A stretch of DNA of 64,000 bases from Isochrysis galbana. Lineage: Eukaryota; Haptophyta; Isochrysidales; Isochrysidaceae. The number at the start of each line of letters is the position of its first letter. Position 1 is the stretch's first letter. Below, piece after piece: positions 47,757 to 58,216 of this stretch. The notes below the pieces were generated by a model. That model was not told the DNA's origin and made no database searches. It saw only the letters and a list, made by a program, of their open reading frames with translations. Location of the stretch: NCBI GenBank assembly GCA_018136815.1, contig CM030932.1, forward strand, positions 5,804,407-5,868,406. Direction: 5' to 3'. The translations under genes were made by a program, and so were the position numbers.

Positions 47757-50426
47757 ATGACGGAGGAGGAGGGAGGTGACGGGACTGAGCTACATAGCGT
47801 GCGGTGCATGCAGCCGGCCGCCAGTCACACGCCGAGCTGTGAGCGCAGCTTGCGTGACGAGCCGCAGCACGAGTTGCACATGGGCACACGCGGCTGGATG
47901 GGGCTGGCCGACCATTCAAGTAGGGACAAACAATTGGAATCGCTCGACTTTGACGAGGCGGAGGAGGACGTGATCCGCGAGACGGCGCGGCTGCCGCCCG
48001 AGAAGAGAGTCTCGCTCCTCCGTCGCAAGGAGGCACTGACATGGACAATGGTGGTGACAATGGGCATCATCATTGGCTCAATCTCTCGCTTCGTCCTCTA
48101 CCTCGCCCACGTGCTCGGAAATGGCAAGTGGAGACAGGTGGACCACCTCACCAACTCGGGACGCTTCTTTGAGGCGTGGCTGGCATTGGTGGGGATTTGT
48201 TTTGGGCTGTCGCTCTTCTCAGGTGTGCTTGTGGCATGGGCTCCCAAATCGACGGGCTCTGGCATACCGCACGTCAAGGCGTACCTCAATGGCATCAACT
48301 TGCATGAGACATTGGAGAACAAGACGCTTGTCGCCAAGGTTCTCGGCATTTCGTGCTGCGTTGCATGTGGGATCCCTGTCGGCCGTGAGGGGCCGATGGT
48401 CCATGCTGGCGCAATCATATCTGCCTTTCTTGCACGCAAATCTGGGAACCTCCTATGGCTCTGTCAGCCCTCGCACAAACGTGACCAGGTCAAGAAGCTA
48501 TCGTTCAACAACGATCACGATCGACGCATCTTCATCTCCATGGGAGCCGCCGCCGGTGTCGCTGCAGCTTTCAACGCGCCCATTGGTGGGATCCTGTTTT
48601 CACTTGAGGAGGTCTCGTCCTTTTGGGATCAGCAACTGACTTGGACGACATTCATTGCGGCCGCCGTGTCTGCCTTCACTGTCAACTTCTGGAATGCCGA
48701 CGGCGCTGCCCGACACCTTATCCCCTCGTTGGAGCAGCAAGGCGGGTCGGTTGTGGTCTCGGGCAACGCAAAATACGCCAATGCCTCCTCATATGCAGTA
48801 TGGGAGCTGCTGCCCATCGTCATGGTGGGCGCCCTCTGTGGCCTGCTCGGCGCCGCATTCAACACGCTCAATAAGTGGCTGACCGTCCTGCGCAAGAAAT
48901 GGTACGGCAATACGTGGAAAACACCGTACCTCAAGGTGTGTGAGGCGGTATTCTCGGTGACACTCGTGGTTACGCTCTTCTATTGGGTGCCGTTTGCTTT
49001 CCCGTGCAGGCCCGTGGACGATCTGCCTTTCGATCCTTTGACCGCCATCCCCTTAGATATTTCCTATGTTGCGCACCAGTGCCAGCAGCCCGAAACTACG
49101 AGCGTCACCGATGCCGATATTGGTGGTGGAACTGATGTTGGCGACGCAGCCATCCCACCATCGGGCACTTTGGGCGAAATGAATGAGATGGCCACTTTGC
49201 TTCTTCAGACGCAAGAAAGTGCCCTCAAGCAGCTCTTCTCTCGGGGCACATCTACCTACTTTTCAATGAGCACATTAGCGGCATTTATCACCCTCTACTT
49301 TTTCTCTGCCGTCTTCATCTACGGCATTGCTCTGCCTAGTGGCCTCTTCGTGCCTTGTATGATGATTGGGGCGGCGGTGGGCCGGCTCACGGGCGAGTTC
49401 CTAAAGGCTGGGTATGCCGGCGAGACCTTCGGCATGTCGCGCGTCTCGCCGGGCGTATACGCACTTGTTGGGGCCGCTGGCATGCTCGGCGGCGTGACGC
49501 GGATGACAATCTCGTTGACGGTTATCCTTGTGGAGCTTTCCAACGACATCAACCTGCTTCTTCCCATCATGTTGTCCATCTTGTCAGCTAAGGTTGTTGG
49601 CGACCGTTTCACAATATCCTTGTACGATATTCATATTGAACTTGGAGGCGCTACGTTGCTCCGGTCGACCGCCACCTCAACAGCCGATGCACTGAATTGG
49701 ATGCGCTCGGCGAGATCCATTATGGCAACCAACGTACAGATCTTGCACGAGACGGACGCCACTGTTGGCTCCGTGCGTGAGCTGCTGCGCTCGACAACCC
49801 ATAGCGGCTTTCCAGTGGTGAGCTCCGTGCACGCCGCCACCCGTCTTTCGTCCAGCACCGATGGCGAGGATGCGGATGAGCGGCCGCAGGTATGTTGTTT
49901 CGCTGGACTAATTACGCGCTCAAAGCTCGAGCGCCTGCTAGAGCAAAAAATCAATCTGCATAGGGCGGGCAGCAGTGGAGACGTGGCACGCAACTTTGTC
50001 GATGACGCAAGACGAGGAAAGACGTGGTCGCGGCTGTCGCCACCGCCTCGGCATCCATCCCTCGACGCACTTGACGACGACGAGAGGATTGATTTGCGGC
50101 CGCTCATGGATAGGACGCCATATACGGTAAACGAGAATCTGCGCTTGTATCGAGTATGCCGACTCTTCCAAACCATGGGCCTTCGGCAACTCGTTGTGTT
50201 GGACTCGGCGTCTGCCGTGGTGGGAATCATTACCCGAAAGGACATTCTTGCGGCCATTCAAGGCAAACTACACGCGGTGCCCGTTTCAACACCGTGGCGC
50301 CCACCCGATAGGCGGAACTCACAGCCACGAGTGACCCCCGGGCTGCTACCCGTACGTCCACCATCAGTCGGAGCGTTTGCTATCGGTAGCCAGCCTCGCT
50401 CGCCCGCGCCCATGCGATCTGGATAA
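47757..50426 (+). CDS. CLC chloride channel/antiporter with two CBS domains (889 aa)
   Basis: CLC-family anion transporter, a homodimer with one pore per subunit. Intronless here. N-terminal cytosolic ~95 residues, then the membrane domain (TMVVTMGIIIGSISRFVLYL onward). Selectivity motifs: GSGIPHVKAYLNG near residue 167, GREGPMVHAG near 209 with the gating Glu, and GIALPSGLFVP near 523. The second Glu needed for proton coupling is present in FNAPIGGILFSLEEV near 284, which favours Cl-/H+ exchange, as in CLC-6/7 and plant vacuolar types, over a channel. CBS1 is at about 650-740 (RSARSIMATNVQILHE) with a long insert, and CBS2 at about 780-840 (LRPLMDRTPYTVNENLRLYR, VVGIITRKDILAAI). The ATG at 47757 follows non-ATG codons. 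Likely on an endomembrane (inference). GSGIPH carries His where Glu or Gln is common. Confidence 0.95.
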   Translation: MTEEEGGDGTELHSVRCMQPAASHTPSCERSLRDEPQHELHMGTRGWMGLADHSSRDKQLESLDFDEAEEDVIRETARLPPEKRVSLLRRKEALTWTMVVTMGIIIGSISRFVLYLAHVLGNGKWRQVDHLTNSGRFFEAWLALVGICFGLSLFSGVLVAWAPKSTGSGIPHVKAYLNGINLHETLENKTLVAKVLGISCCVACGIPVGREGPMVHAGAIISAFLARKSGNLLWLCQPSHKRDQVKKLSFNNDHDRRIFISMGAAAGVAAAFNAPIGGILFSLEEVSSFWDQQLTWTTFIAAAVSAFTVNFWNADGAARHLIPSLEQQGGSVVVSGNAKYANASSYAVWELLPIVMVGALCGLLGAAFNTLNKWLTVLRKKWYGNTWKTPYLKVCEAVFSVTLVVTLFYWVPFAFPCRPVDDLPFDPLTAIPLDISYVAHQCQQPETTSVTDADIGGGTDVGDAAIPPSGTLGEMNEMATLLLQTQESALKQLFSRGTSTYFSMSTLAAFITLYFFSAVFIYGIALPSGLFVPCMMIGAAVGRLTGEFLKAGYAGETFGMSRVSPGVYALVGAAGMLGGVTRMTISLTVILVELSNDINLLLPIMLSILSAKVVGDRFTISLYDIHIELGGATLLRSTATSTADALNWMRSARSIMATNVQILHETDATVGSVRELLRSTTHSGFPVVSSVHAATRLSSSTDGEDADERPQVCCFAGLITRSKLERLLEQKINLHRAGSSGDVARNFVDDARRGKTWSRLSPPPRHPSLDALDDDERIDLRPLMDRTPYTVNENLRLYRVCRLFQTMGLRQLVVLDSASAVVGIITRKDILAAIQGKLHAVPVSTPWRPPDRRNSQPRVTPGLLPVRPPSVGAFAIGSQPRSPAPMRSG

Positions 50427-50770
50427 GGCGGTAGCTTTATGGTGCGGATTGGCTTTGCGCAGCCACGCAACAACCATGGCAGCCCCCAAACCGATACAAG
50501 CGTTGTGGCGTGGCGAGGAAGCCACGTGTAAATTTGCCCCACAAGAAATTCTATTATGCATGTGTCACAAGGTGTCCGTTTTGTGAGGGCTGTGAGATGA
50601 GTTGTGAGTTTCGGTCCCCCTCCACGCCCGGCAGGCCTTGGCGCAATATTGGCAATTCCTTCGCGAAATTTGGGCCGCTGTCGCTATTCGGGGCGAGAAA
50701 CTTCGCGACACAAACACGAAAGGACAAAAGCGTTCATTCATCTAGAGGAAATTAATTAAATTATTAATGT
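50427..50770. other. 3' flank of CLC with a hAT-like word repeat
   Basis: 50645-50735 has 'ttcgcgaaatttgggccg' and 'gcgagaaacttcgcgac', a variant of the word pattern at 16480 and 54897. No gene. Confidence 0.4.
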
Positions 50771-51480
50771 TATATCCTAGCCAACCCCACACCCCACTAG
50801 CTTATTGGACACAACTTTTAAGTCCCGGGATCCCGCCATGCCTGACGAGCCAGGTATCCGAGTGGTACCGGGGGGGGGGGGGCACTGTCCCCTCCCCTCG
50901 GTATTTGTCCTCCCCCCAAGTGCACGCACCGACCCTGCGCACCCAGCACACCCTCTCCCTCTCCTCGAGGCCACGCTGGGGGGAAACCCCTTTCGGGTAA
51001 AACAACGCAGGGGGGGGGGTGGGCACTCGTGAATCTAGGGGTCCAGAGCCAGAGCGCTAATCTCCCTCGTCAGCAGAGCGAGTGGCCGCGGCGAGCCGCG
51101 GCCCTTCCCTCCTAGCTCTGGCTCTGGCGGCCCCCATCTTCTTTTATTTACCTAAACGGGGCAAGAAGATACGTTAGCGCCGGAGGGGGGAGCTGCCGCT
51201 CTCCCCTCCCCTCTCTCTTCCCTCTTCCTCCTCTCTTCCCTGCGGCGGGGGCCCATGGCGTGCGCCTGCGGCCCCACTTCAGGTCCCCAGCCAGATGGCC
51301 TGCAGGGGCCTGGGAGCACAACTTAGGGGGTAGGTGTAGGTGAGGCTGGGGCATGGCCCATGGCCCTGGTCCCTCCTGCCTCTCCCTCTCTGGCGCTCCG
51401 CGCCACTGCAGGTCGACTGGAGCTGGCTAGGGCGTCCTTATCAGGGGGGGCCAGGGGGAGGAGGCGCTGGTCAGAGAGAT
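50755..51480 (-). mobile_element. Retroposon subfamily 2, diverged copy
   Basis: Collinear with 58225-58880: 'taatgttatatcctagccaa', 'cccgccatgcctgacgagcc', 'cctttcgggtaaaacaacgc', 'ggcccatggcgtgcgcctgc'. No target duplication is recognised here. Confidence 0.6.
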
Positions 51481-51537
51481 GAGCTGGCCACGACGACGGG
51501 CCAGGGCGGGCGAGTCAGGCAGGTCTGGACGGTTGAA

Positions 51538-51633
51538 GGGGCGCAACGAAGACTACCGGTAGTCTTAAAGACAACGACTTCACCTTGTCATAACTAGGTC
51601 AAATTAGCACCCTGATCTGTATTTTTTGCGCCC
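51538..51633 (-). mobile_element. 95-bp inverted-repeat element, copy 2
   Basis: Reverse-oriented, nearly identical to 21461-21555, with the same GGGCGCAA/TTGCGCCC ends and AAGACTACCGGTAGTCTT palindrome. Confidence 0.7.
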
Positions 51634-51639
51634 AGGCAG

Positions 51640-52415
51640 CTAATATGGTCACTATCTAATTGGCCCCTAGCCCCTAGCATAAATACTAAGAATTCGAACG
51701 CGAAATTCGATTTTTTGTATACAAGTATTGAAGATACAGAAATTGACGTTGAACGACTCGCGGGCAGATTCACACAGACAGACTCAAAGGGCAGCTGAGA
51801 CGCCGGGTCCGGTGGATTGGGGCCCTCACAAGCACTCCCGACAGACTCGCCACCCTCGAGGTGTCCCACTCCACTGGCGAATTCATGGTGCTGGCACTAT
51901 AAAAGACGCGGTACATCGACGTGATCTGCGACACGTTCCCGATGGAGTGCGGTAAGAAACGGGCCCCGTTTGCGTTATGCGTTAGCAAACGGGCGAAGGG
52001 GGGCGGCTGGCGACAGGAGGAAGAGAGGAAAGGAGTGGCTCAAGACGTCCTTGTGGCAGGTATCGGGGGGCGCAGTCATTTATTTCTTCGAGGACTGCTC
52101 GCGGCGCGAGCTGTAAATAAAGGCCGTTCTGCTTCTCGACGAGAGGTCCCTCCCCCCCGCCCCCGGTGTTTTTCCCTTTTTCCCCGGTGAGTCGCCCGAC
52201 GTAAGTCGGTCCGCCTCACTGGGTTTTCCCTCATTGTAGCTTGTGGAGAGTTATAATGGGAGCCGGGGGTTTGCGAGGGGGGAGATTTGAAAGGATGCAT
52301 ATGTGTAGTTGTCTGTGCCACCACTTCAAGGCGTGCGGGCAGGTGCGCTGAGGGGTGTCGTGATAGTACCGGGCTAGTGGGAGTAGTGGTACTAACGCTC
52401 AGTTGTTTTATTATT
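51640..52415 (+). mobile_element. Repeat mosaic ending in an element B copy
   Basis: 51945-52030 matches 12290-12360 ('gagtgcggtaagaaac', 'gcgttagcaaacggg'). 52050-52415 is collinear with 34028-34396 to the terminal 'gctcagttgttttattatt'. No gene. Confidence 0.6.
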
Positions 52416-53440
52416 GTTGTGGGGGCCCAAGGGGGGGGGGGGTCGGGGGGGGGGGGAGTTCCGGGTCCTAATGGGTCCCGGATATGTGCTAGTTGGGTGT
52501 ATTGGGAACTTTCTACCGAAAAAAATCCTCAAATTTCCTCAATTCTGAGATGGTCATTTTCATTTTTTTACCCCTAATAAAAAAGTTTGACCGCCATAGA
52601 AGAGAGTCAAAGAAGGGCCGTGTGAAAAGATAGGAAATGGATACCGTGCCGATAGTAAGTGTTAGTCCAGAATCTTCACATTTTTGTTTGAAAATCTTTT
52701 GCCTTACTTAGTTCAGTACCAAGTTACTCAGTGAGTTTTCGGCGCCTATCGGCAGTCGGCAGGCATCCCGAGGACAGAAGTAGGAGGCGACAACTAGCAG
52801 GCCTCCCCCAATCCACACTTAGACAGGCCCACGGTAGCGCACCTGGGCCCAACCCCAGAAACCGAAGACAACGCAAGGAAGGGAGAAGGGAATGGGGGGC
52901 GAGCAAAGGGGAATTGAAGGGCGATCGACGTAGAAAGGTAGTCAGTGCCGAGTCCAGTGCAGAGGTGAGCTCTGAATGTTCAGGTGTTTTATTTTGGAGG
53001 GATGGTAGCCGGGAGGGTGTGATATTGGCTTGCTGTGCAGGAACTTGTGGATCACGGTTGTGCATGAGGTATACGTTGGGAGGGGAAAACGAGGTCAATC
53101 GCAAATCGCTTGTGCTTGATGCTTGAAGCATGCTTGTGGCATGTAGTCTCAGTCTCCGTTGTCAAATAATGCATCGTTAATTCTTCGAATGACACAACTA
53201 CCAAGGTCTCCTTCCTTCATGGTAGTCATATGTTGCGCTGACGGCCAAACATAGGCGGCACAGCCAACTGCGCTTTGTAATGCTTGCACATCCGCAGTCG
53301 TAAAGATCTGAGGCCGAGGTAGTGGTCAGCCGTGGGCCGATACAAGCACAAATCGCGATCAAATCAATTGGATACTGGCATATGATCGTAGATGGGTGTC
53401 GAGGCGAGATGCCTCAATACGGGTGATTCCCGGAGATGAC
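52416..53440 (+). mobile_element. LINE 3'-end remnants and unassigned sequence
   Basis: 52660-52690 ('gtccagaatcttcacattttt') and 52740-53000 (from 'gcctcccccaatccacactt' to 'ctctgaatgttcaggtgttt') resemble the LINE 3'UTR and tail in plus orientation. 52425-52460 has G-runs. 53140-53440 has no recognised feature. Confidence 0.45.
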
Positions 53441-53592
53441 AGGACTTTCTCTGGGTGCATCATCAGAACGTGCCGGGGCTCGGCATGCTTATGACCTTTA
53501 ATCATCATCTTAAGGTCCCGAACTTGCTGCAGGATAGCCGAATTATTATTATTGCAGCCCGCGTATCAATTGGGGAGCGAAACTTCACCGTA

Positions 53593-54021
53593 TCAGAACA
53601 TGTCTGGAAGGTTGTCTACAGTGCACACCTCAGAGGTTGTAGCATAGAATTCAAGAATGCGAACACCACCGGCGCGATTGATCTTATAGGTGCCATCTTC
53701 ACAAAATCGAAGGCGGAGCAAAGCGCGCTTCCGTGGAAAGAGGCGCCGAATGGCCTGGATCGGACGAAAGTCAATCGTACAAACATCGTAGCTACAACGC
53801 AGACGCGACCAGACGCCGCGCATGATGGAGGCAGGGCGACCAAGTACACCTCGTCGTCCTTGCGCTGTACGCTCTGTTACTGATGTAAATCCTTCCGTGT
53901 TGACGGAGGCGCACATGTGCGCAGAGACAGGATGTGCTTGGCACTTCAAGGGCGAGGTTACGACGCGGAATCCATGTACGATCGCAGCGTAGGCGAGGAG
54001 AAGCGAGAGTGCCAGGCGCAT
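53593..54021 (-). CDS. First exon of a predicted targeted protein, unknown function
   Basis: ATG at 54021 opens MRLALSLLLAYAAIVHGFRV, a strong signal peptide with a hydrophobic core and possible cleavage before Phe. It is followed by a Ser/Thr/Arg-rich stretch, a layout typical of bipartite plastid targeting in algae with complex plastids. The mature part begins near GVWSRLRCSYDVCTIDFRP and KRALLRLRFCEDGTYKINRA, then EFYATTSEVCTVDNLPD. The frame ends at 53593; a downstream exon is probable but I cannot place it. Family not recognised. Confidence 0.45.
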   Translation of the reverse strand: MRLALSLLLAYAAIVHGFRVVTSPLKCQAHPVSAHMCASVNTEGFTSVTERTAQGRRGVLGRPASIMRGVWSRLRCSYDVCTIDFRPIQAIRRLFPRKRALLRLRFCEDGTYKINRAGGVRILEFYATTSEVCTVDNLPDMF

Positions 54022-54104
54022 CTCCTTTGCCCGTCCCATCGAGGGGCAAAATCGATGATCACTAGCGACCACTCCTCTCTTGGAGGTTTCTCAGTCGGGG
54101 GGGT

Positions 54105-54425
54105 TGAAAAAAACATATCTGAAGGTTCTGGGCTATGTTACCCCCCACTCCCCCCAGGAGCCCAGGAGGTATCGGGGGCACGCCATGCGTGCGCCTGACG
54201 CCGTGCCGCGCGTATGCGATTTCGTCATTTCGTCAGGTGCACGCCGTCGTGCACCGGGCCCCCAGACCCCCCCCCCCCCCCCCCCGGGAGCCCCCACAAA
54301 GCGTAACCCAAAAACGGCACATCAGGCCTAAATACACTATCTCGGAGAGCCCAAATTCTGGGGCGGTCAAACAGGGGCTTTTGAACTATTAGTAAGGGTT
54401 GGGCTGCATTTTTTGACCGTGGCGC
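54105..54425. repeat. LINE tail and short inverted-repeat element
   Basis: 54108-54135 is a LINE 3' end (minus). 54240-54300 has a C18 tract. 54361-54422 runs from GGGCGGTCAAACA to TTTTTTGACCG, matching 59582-59645 inverted and partly 62516 and 52585. Confidence 0.5.
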
Positions 54426-54896
54426 GAGGCCCAATAAAATACCTCCAGGGGGGGCCACCTGCCGCCACGAAAATCTTCGCCAAGAAATGGTGCGATTCTC
54501 CCCCCCTCTCAGAGGATGCAACCTCAGGTTTGGTTATTTTTTTACAAATGCCCCCGTGAAATGTATATAAAAAATTAAGAACAATTCCCCCCCCTTCTCC
54601 CCCTTGCCCCCCCCCTTCCTTCTCCCCCTTGCCCCTCACGTTAGGTCGAGCTCATTCTGCAGCACGTATACTACTACCTCATTGACTTCTTAGATGCTTC
54701 TTCGGTAGGATATGTTGCTCCAATTTGAATCGCGTGATGACTTCACCCGGTCCACATTTGACGTTGTGATTGTCAAGGTGCACGTTGGTTGCGGTGAATG
54801 CCCAGTCAGTTGTCACTTCACAACATTGAACATTGACCAAGGGCCTCAGATGAATTGCATGTGTAATCGTACGAATACGTGGTATCTGTGTATCTG

Positions 54897-55534
54897 TAGG
54901 CCCAGGCCAAAATTTCTGCAAATTCTTTTGCAAATTTGGGTCAGATTTTGGCCAATTGCAAATCTCGCAATTTGTCGACAAATTTGGGTGCCCCACTACA
55001 AACTATCGGAGAGCGGAGGAGCCTTGTTCAAATAGAAATTCGTCCCAAATATTGAAGTAACCACAGTGTGAGATTCTGGTACCAAAAGGTGACAATAAGG
55101 GCTCGCTCCAGCGGCTATCTCCCCGGGTGCCGGGGACTTAGCCGCTGCAGCGGCCGCGGAGGCCCGCCGCGCGCCGCGCGCCGCTCCCCTCCCCCCCCTT
55201 CCCCCACTCCTCTTTGGCAGCCCTGCTTGCCACAGGGGTGTACTCGCGCGGCCAACACCAAAGGTAAGCCCCCCGGTGAGTGAATCGAGTGAGAGATGTG
55301 TTAGTGCAGTGTGAGCCGTGAGGTGTGTGTGCTGTTGGGTGTGGGTCAGTGTGTTTGAGTTTGAGGTGTGTGGGTGTGGCGAAGGGTGTTAAGTGCGTGA
55401 CGAGTGTACCTACAACATACAACTTCAAATTTGTCTGCAAATTTTTTGCAAATTTGGGTGCCTCGCCGACAAATTTCGACAAATTTTTACCGCAAATTTG
55501 GGCGAGAAAAACTGCAAATTTTCGCCTGGGCCTA
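54897..55534. mobile_element. hAT-like non-autonomous element with 8-bp target duplication (638 bp)
   Basis: Terminal inverted repeats TAGGCCCAGGC(c/g)AAAATTT at 54897 and its complement ending at 55534. Flanked by identical 8-mers 'tgtatctg' at 54889-54896 and 55535-55542. Both subterminal regions contain many copies of GCAAATTTGGG-type words, as hAT ends often do for transposase binding. There is no transposase frame inside, so it is a MITE-like derivative. Confidence 0.82.
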
Positions 55535-55699
55535 TGTATCTGTGGTCTGTGGGTTTGTGTTCAGTCTGAATTTGGAGATTGGATGTGTACCGCAATCAAT
55601 ATCGTGGTTTTCCAATTGACTAATTTGATTACCTATATGGGAAGTACTCGGTGTCGACTTGTGTATGTTTGCTGGACTCTCAACGTCCTGAAGGCATTT

Positions 55700-55890
55700 G
55701 TAATTCTACGAAAACTGCCATCTGGTTTCAGTATTAGCCTGCCGTTGGAGGTGTGCTCGGCGTGGGCGTCTACCAGGCCCTCTCGGGGCGCGCCCTCATG
55801 CCGAGCCAAGGCGACGCCGTTCTCGTCGCGTACGTGGTGCTCTTGGGCCTCTCCTTCGGGGTGCTCGCGGGGGGGCTCATGGTAGGGTGA
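55700..55890 (+). CDS. Possible exon of a membrane protein, partial
   Basis: After a 'tggtttcag' or 'gttggag' acceptor the frame reads GVLGVGVYQALSGRALMPSQ and VLVAYVVLLGLSFGVLAGGL-MVG before a stop or GTAGGG donor. The hydrophobic segment is one likely transmembrane helix. The rest of the gene is not identified, and the hAT-like element lies just upstream. Confidence 0.25.
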
Positions 55891-56252
55891 GAGTCCCCAC
55901 GGGAGGGGAAGTCCCCACGGGAGGGGAAGAAACCCTGACCCTGAGGGAAAGGAGACCAAATGAAGGCAAGCCGCCTTAGTCTCTCAGCCGACGGCGGAGG
56001 CCTCTCAGGTCTCTCAGCCGCTGGCGTAGGCAGGGGCGGCGGGGCGGCGCCTACGCCAGCGATAGAGCGAAATCCGAAATCCGGAGAGAAGAATCCAGAT
56101 CTCATGCGCAGTGTGAACGGGTGTTACTGTGAAACCCTACAAAAACCCGCTGTATATTAGTAGAGTAGAGTAGAAGAAGATCGAAGAACGGCGAAGGCAG
56201 GGGACCACGGAAGCACTGGAGGCTGGATCGCGACTGGCCCGGCCCGTCGGCA

Positions 56253-57450
56253 ATGCACGGCCATCGCATGCTTGCCACATGGACGTTGCTCCTCTGTACA
56301 GGAGCCGTTTGGGAGGGTCTCTGCTCGCACAGTGTGTACGACCTCCGCCTGTCGACAGAGGACTGCACACGATGGAAGGACATAGGTACGAGTGGATGCA
56401 GTGAGCATGATGCCTCCTGTGCCTCTCCATCTACAGTGAAACTTTCATCTCCGAGATGGCTGAGCACTCTAGCTGGTGCTGGCGGCCCACTGATGACGTG
56501 GATCCCGCTCTTGGTCGGTAGCAAGGATGTCGCGCCAGTACATGATGTTTTGCGTGCAGCTCTTCCATGGTAAGCCAGAATTTGACCTGCCTTTTCGCGT
56601 GTGGCTTTCACCTTCCTTGCTGGTGTACTCCCCTCGGCAGGTATCTCGGATTCATAGGCCCAGTGAGACATACCCATCGTTTATTTGGGTCGCATTGGGA
56701 CCCCTCGGGCCATGTTTTTGTGTACGGCTCTCAACTGGTTCCACTCGCGAGCATCAAGCCTCAATTCCTTCATCCCATCACCAAAGTGTGGCTTGCACTT
56801 TGGGTGTGTACACCGCCCTCCCTTGGACAATAGCTGTCAAACTCATGATACAATGTCGCTCTGTGAGCTTCACAACCCGTCATTTGACATGCGACGGTGG
56901 TTACCCTCACGTGCAGGCGGTTGCTCTCACATATTTGTCGTTCACAACGGCCTCTTTTTTTCATGCTACAACCGAAACTCTTGCTGGTTATGCTCTCGTC
57001 GCTATTTTATGGGCGTGGTGCTCACGCTTTTCTATTGAAGCACACACGCCGGGATCTGCATCAGGTCAGTGGGCCCATTCAGACGACGACGCAAACAGCC
57101 AATCCCCACGTATTGTCTGTCCAGGATGTCACTCGACACTTAGGAGGGGAATCTTTGCACCTGTTCTTTGGGGTATTTCGACTGCAATCTCATGGGTGTT
57201 GTGCGGGCCGGCAGAGATGTCTAAGCTCGTTTCATTCCTCGGCTATGACGCAATCTTGTGGGTGATGCTTCTCTGGCTATCCTCAAGACCGCATGCAACA
57301 CTTGAGTCGGACATGGGAGTCAATCACACTTATAGACCGGCCAAAGAATCTGTGATCCAATCGATGCTCGAGGGGCAGAGAACAAAACACGAGCCCATGA
57401 CTTCTCTGGTCGTAACGAGCTCTCTTCGTGCTCGGACTCCATCCCTCTAA
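56253..57450 (+). CDS. FIT-like (fat storage-inducing transmembrane) protein
   Basis: Predicted ER membrane protein of the FITM/PAP2-like lipid phosphatase group, which in other eukaryotes supports lipid-droplet formation. Exons 56253-56569, 56641-56803 and 56917-57450 (GT-AG) give up to 337 residues. The key motif SHWDPSGHVFVYGSQL contains the catalytic-type His (DxSGH in FIT proteins). After a splice, LTYLSFTTASFFHATTETLA-GYAL matches the second conserved His (FHxxxE..G). The N-terminus has a hydrophobic signal-like stretch (MLATWTLLLCTGAVWEGL). The segment after 57060 is less certain; it has hydrophobic stretches (FAPVLWGISTAISWVLCG), but a further intron could end the gene earlier. The family call rests on the two His motifs and their spacing. 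Confidence 0.65.
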
Positions 57451-57940
57451 CCCACATTTGACATGTGGCACTAGATCAACATTCTCCGTGCCTCAGCTGC
57501 CATTCAGCCTATTGGGGTCGAGTCGTGTGAATGCGACATCACGAATTCCTAATAATGCCTATATGCGTTGCCATCTGTTCTCTATGCCACCCTGAGCCCG
57601 TATTGCAGCGGGCCCACAGGCAGGTTGCCCGAGCGCTTTAGCTAGTAGGGAGGAGCATGTTAGAATGCTACTAAATCTCTTTCTCTTAACTTTTAAAATA
57701 TTCTCGCCGTGCAAGTGACTACCTGCACTGTGGACGCCCATTACTCTCATGACAAGCGTAGCCTACACCCCCACTCCCCAGGCCTTTTACCCCACGACGC
57801 GCGCCTGCGACCCACCTTCAGGTCCCCAGGTGGCCTGCAGGGGCATGGGAGCTCAGCTCAGGGGGCAAGTGAGGCTGGGCCAAGGCCCCGGCCCCTCCTT
57901 CCCACCTCTCTGGTAGCACTAAACTCCTCGCCACCGACGA
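57451..57940. repeat. Intergenic with retroposon-related fragment
   Basis: 57690-57910 carries 'cttttaaaatattctcgccg' (retroposon 3' tail-like) and a GC-rich block 'aggtccccaggtggcctgca' similar to 58720-58800. Confidence 0.5.
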
Positions 57941-57949
57941 CGTGACGTC

Positions 57950-58200
57950 CTTCAAAGAGCAGATGGCTATCTTGTACGCCATGTATGCCCCCCACGCTCC
58001 ACGAAATCGTTGAGCGGTCGTGTGAGCACATCGACGACAGCGACGCAATGGGGTGCTTCTCCTCCCAACGGCAAGAGGCAAGAGGCCCTCCCCAGGTTTG
58101 TGCGGCAGAACCAAGCGTCTATCCAGCACTTCTTTCCATTGCGCCTGTCGCGCGTCCAGGTAATTGAGGATCCATTTGGCTTGTAATGCTTTTATGTGGG
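57950..58200 (-). pseudogene. LINE RT C-terminal fragment, part 1 (downstream of insertion)
   Basis: Minus strand: HIKALQAKWILNYLDARQAQ then WKEVLDRRLVLP, paralogous to KWILNYLNARKALW beside the gap at 4390. It is split from part 2 by the 887-bp retroposon. Confidence 0.65.
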
Positions 58201-58216
58201 TTATCCCACTCCAGGA

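Noticed and set aside
53455-53883. Plus-strand 142-codon ORF
   Set aside because: Overlaps the minus-strand exon with the clear signal peptide; composition and motifs favour the minus strand.
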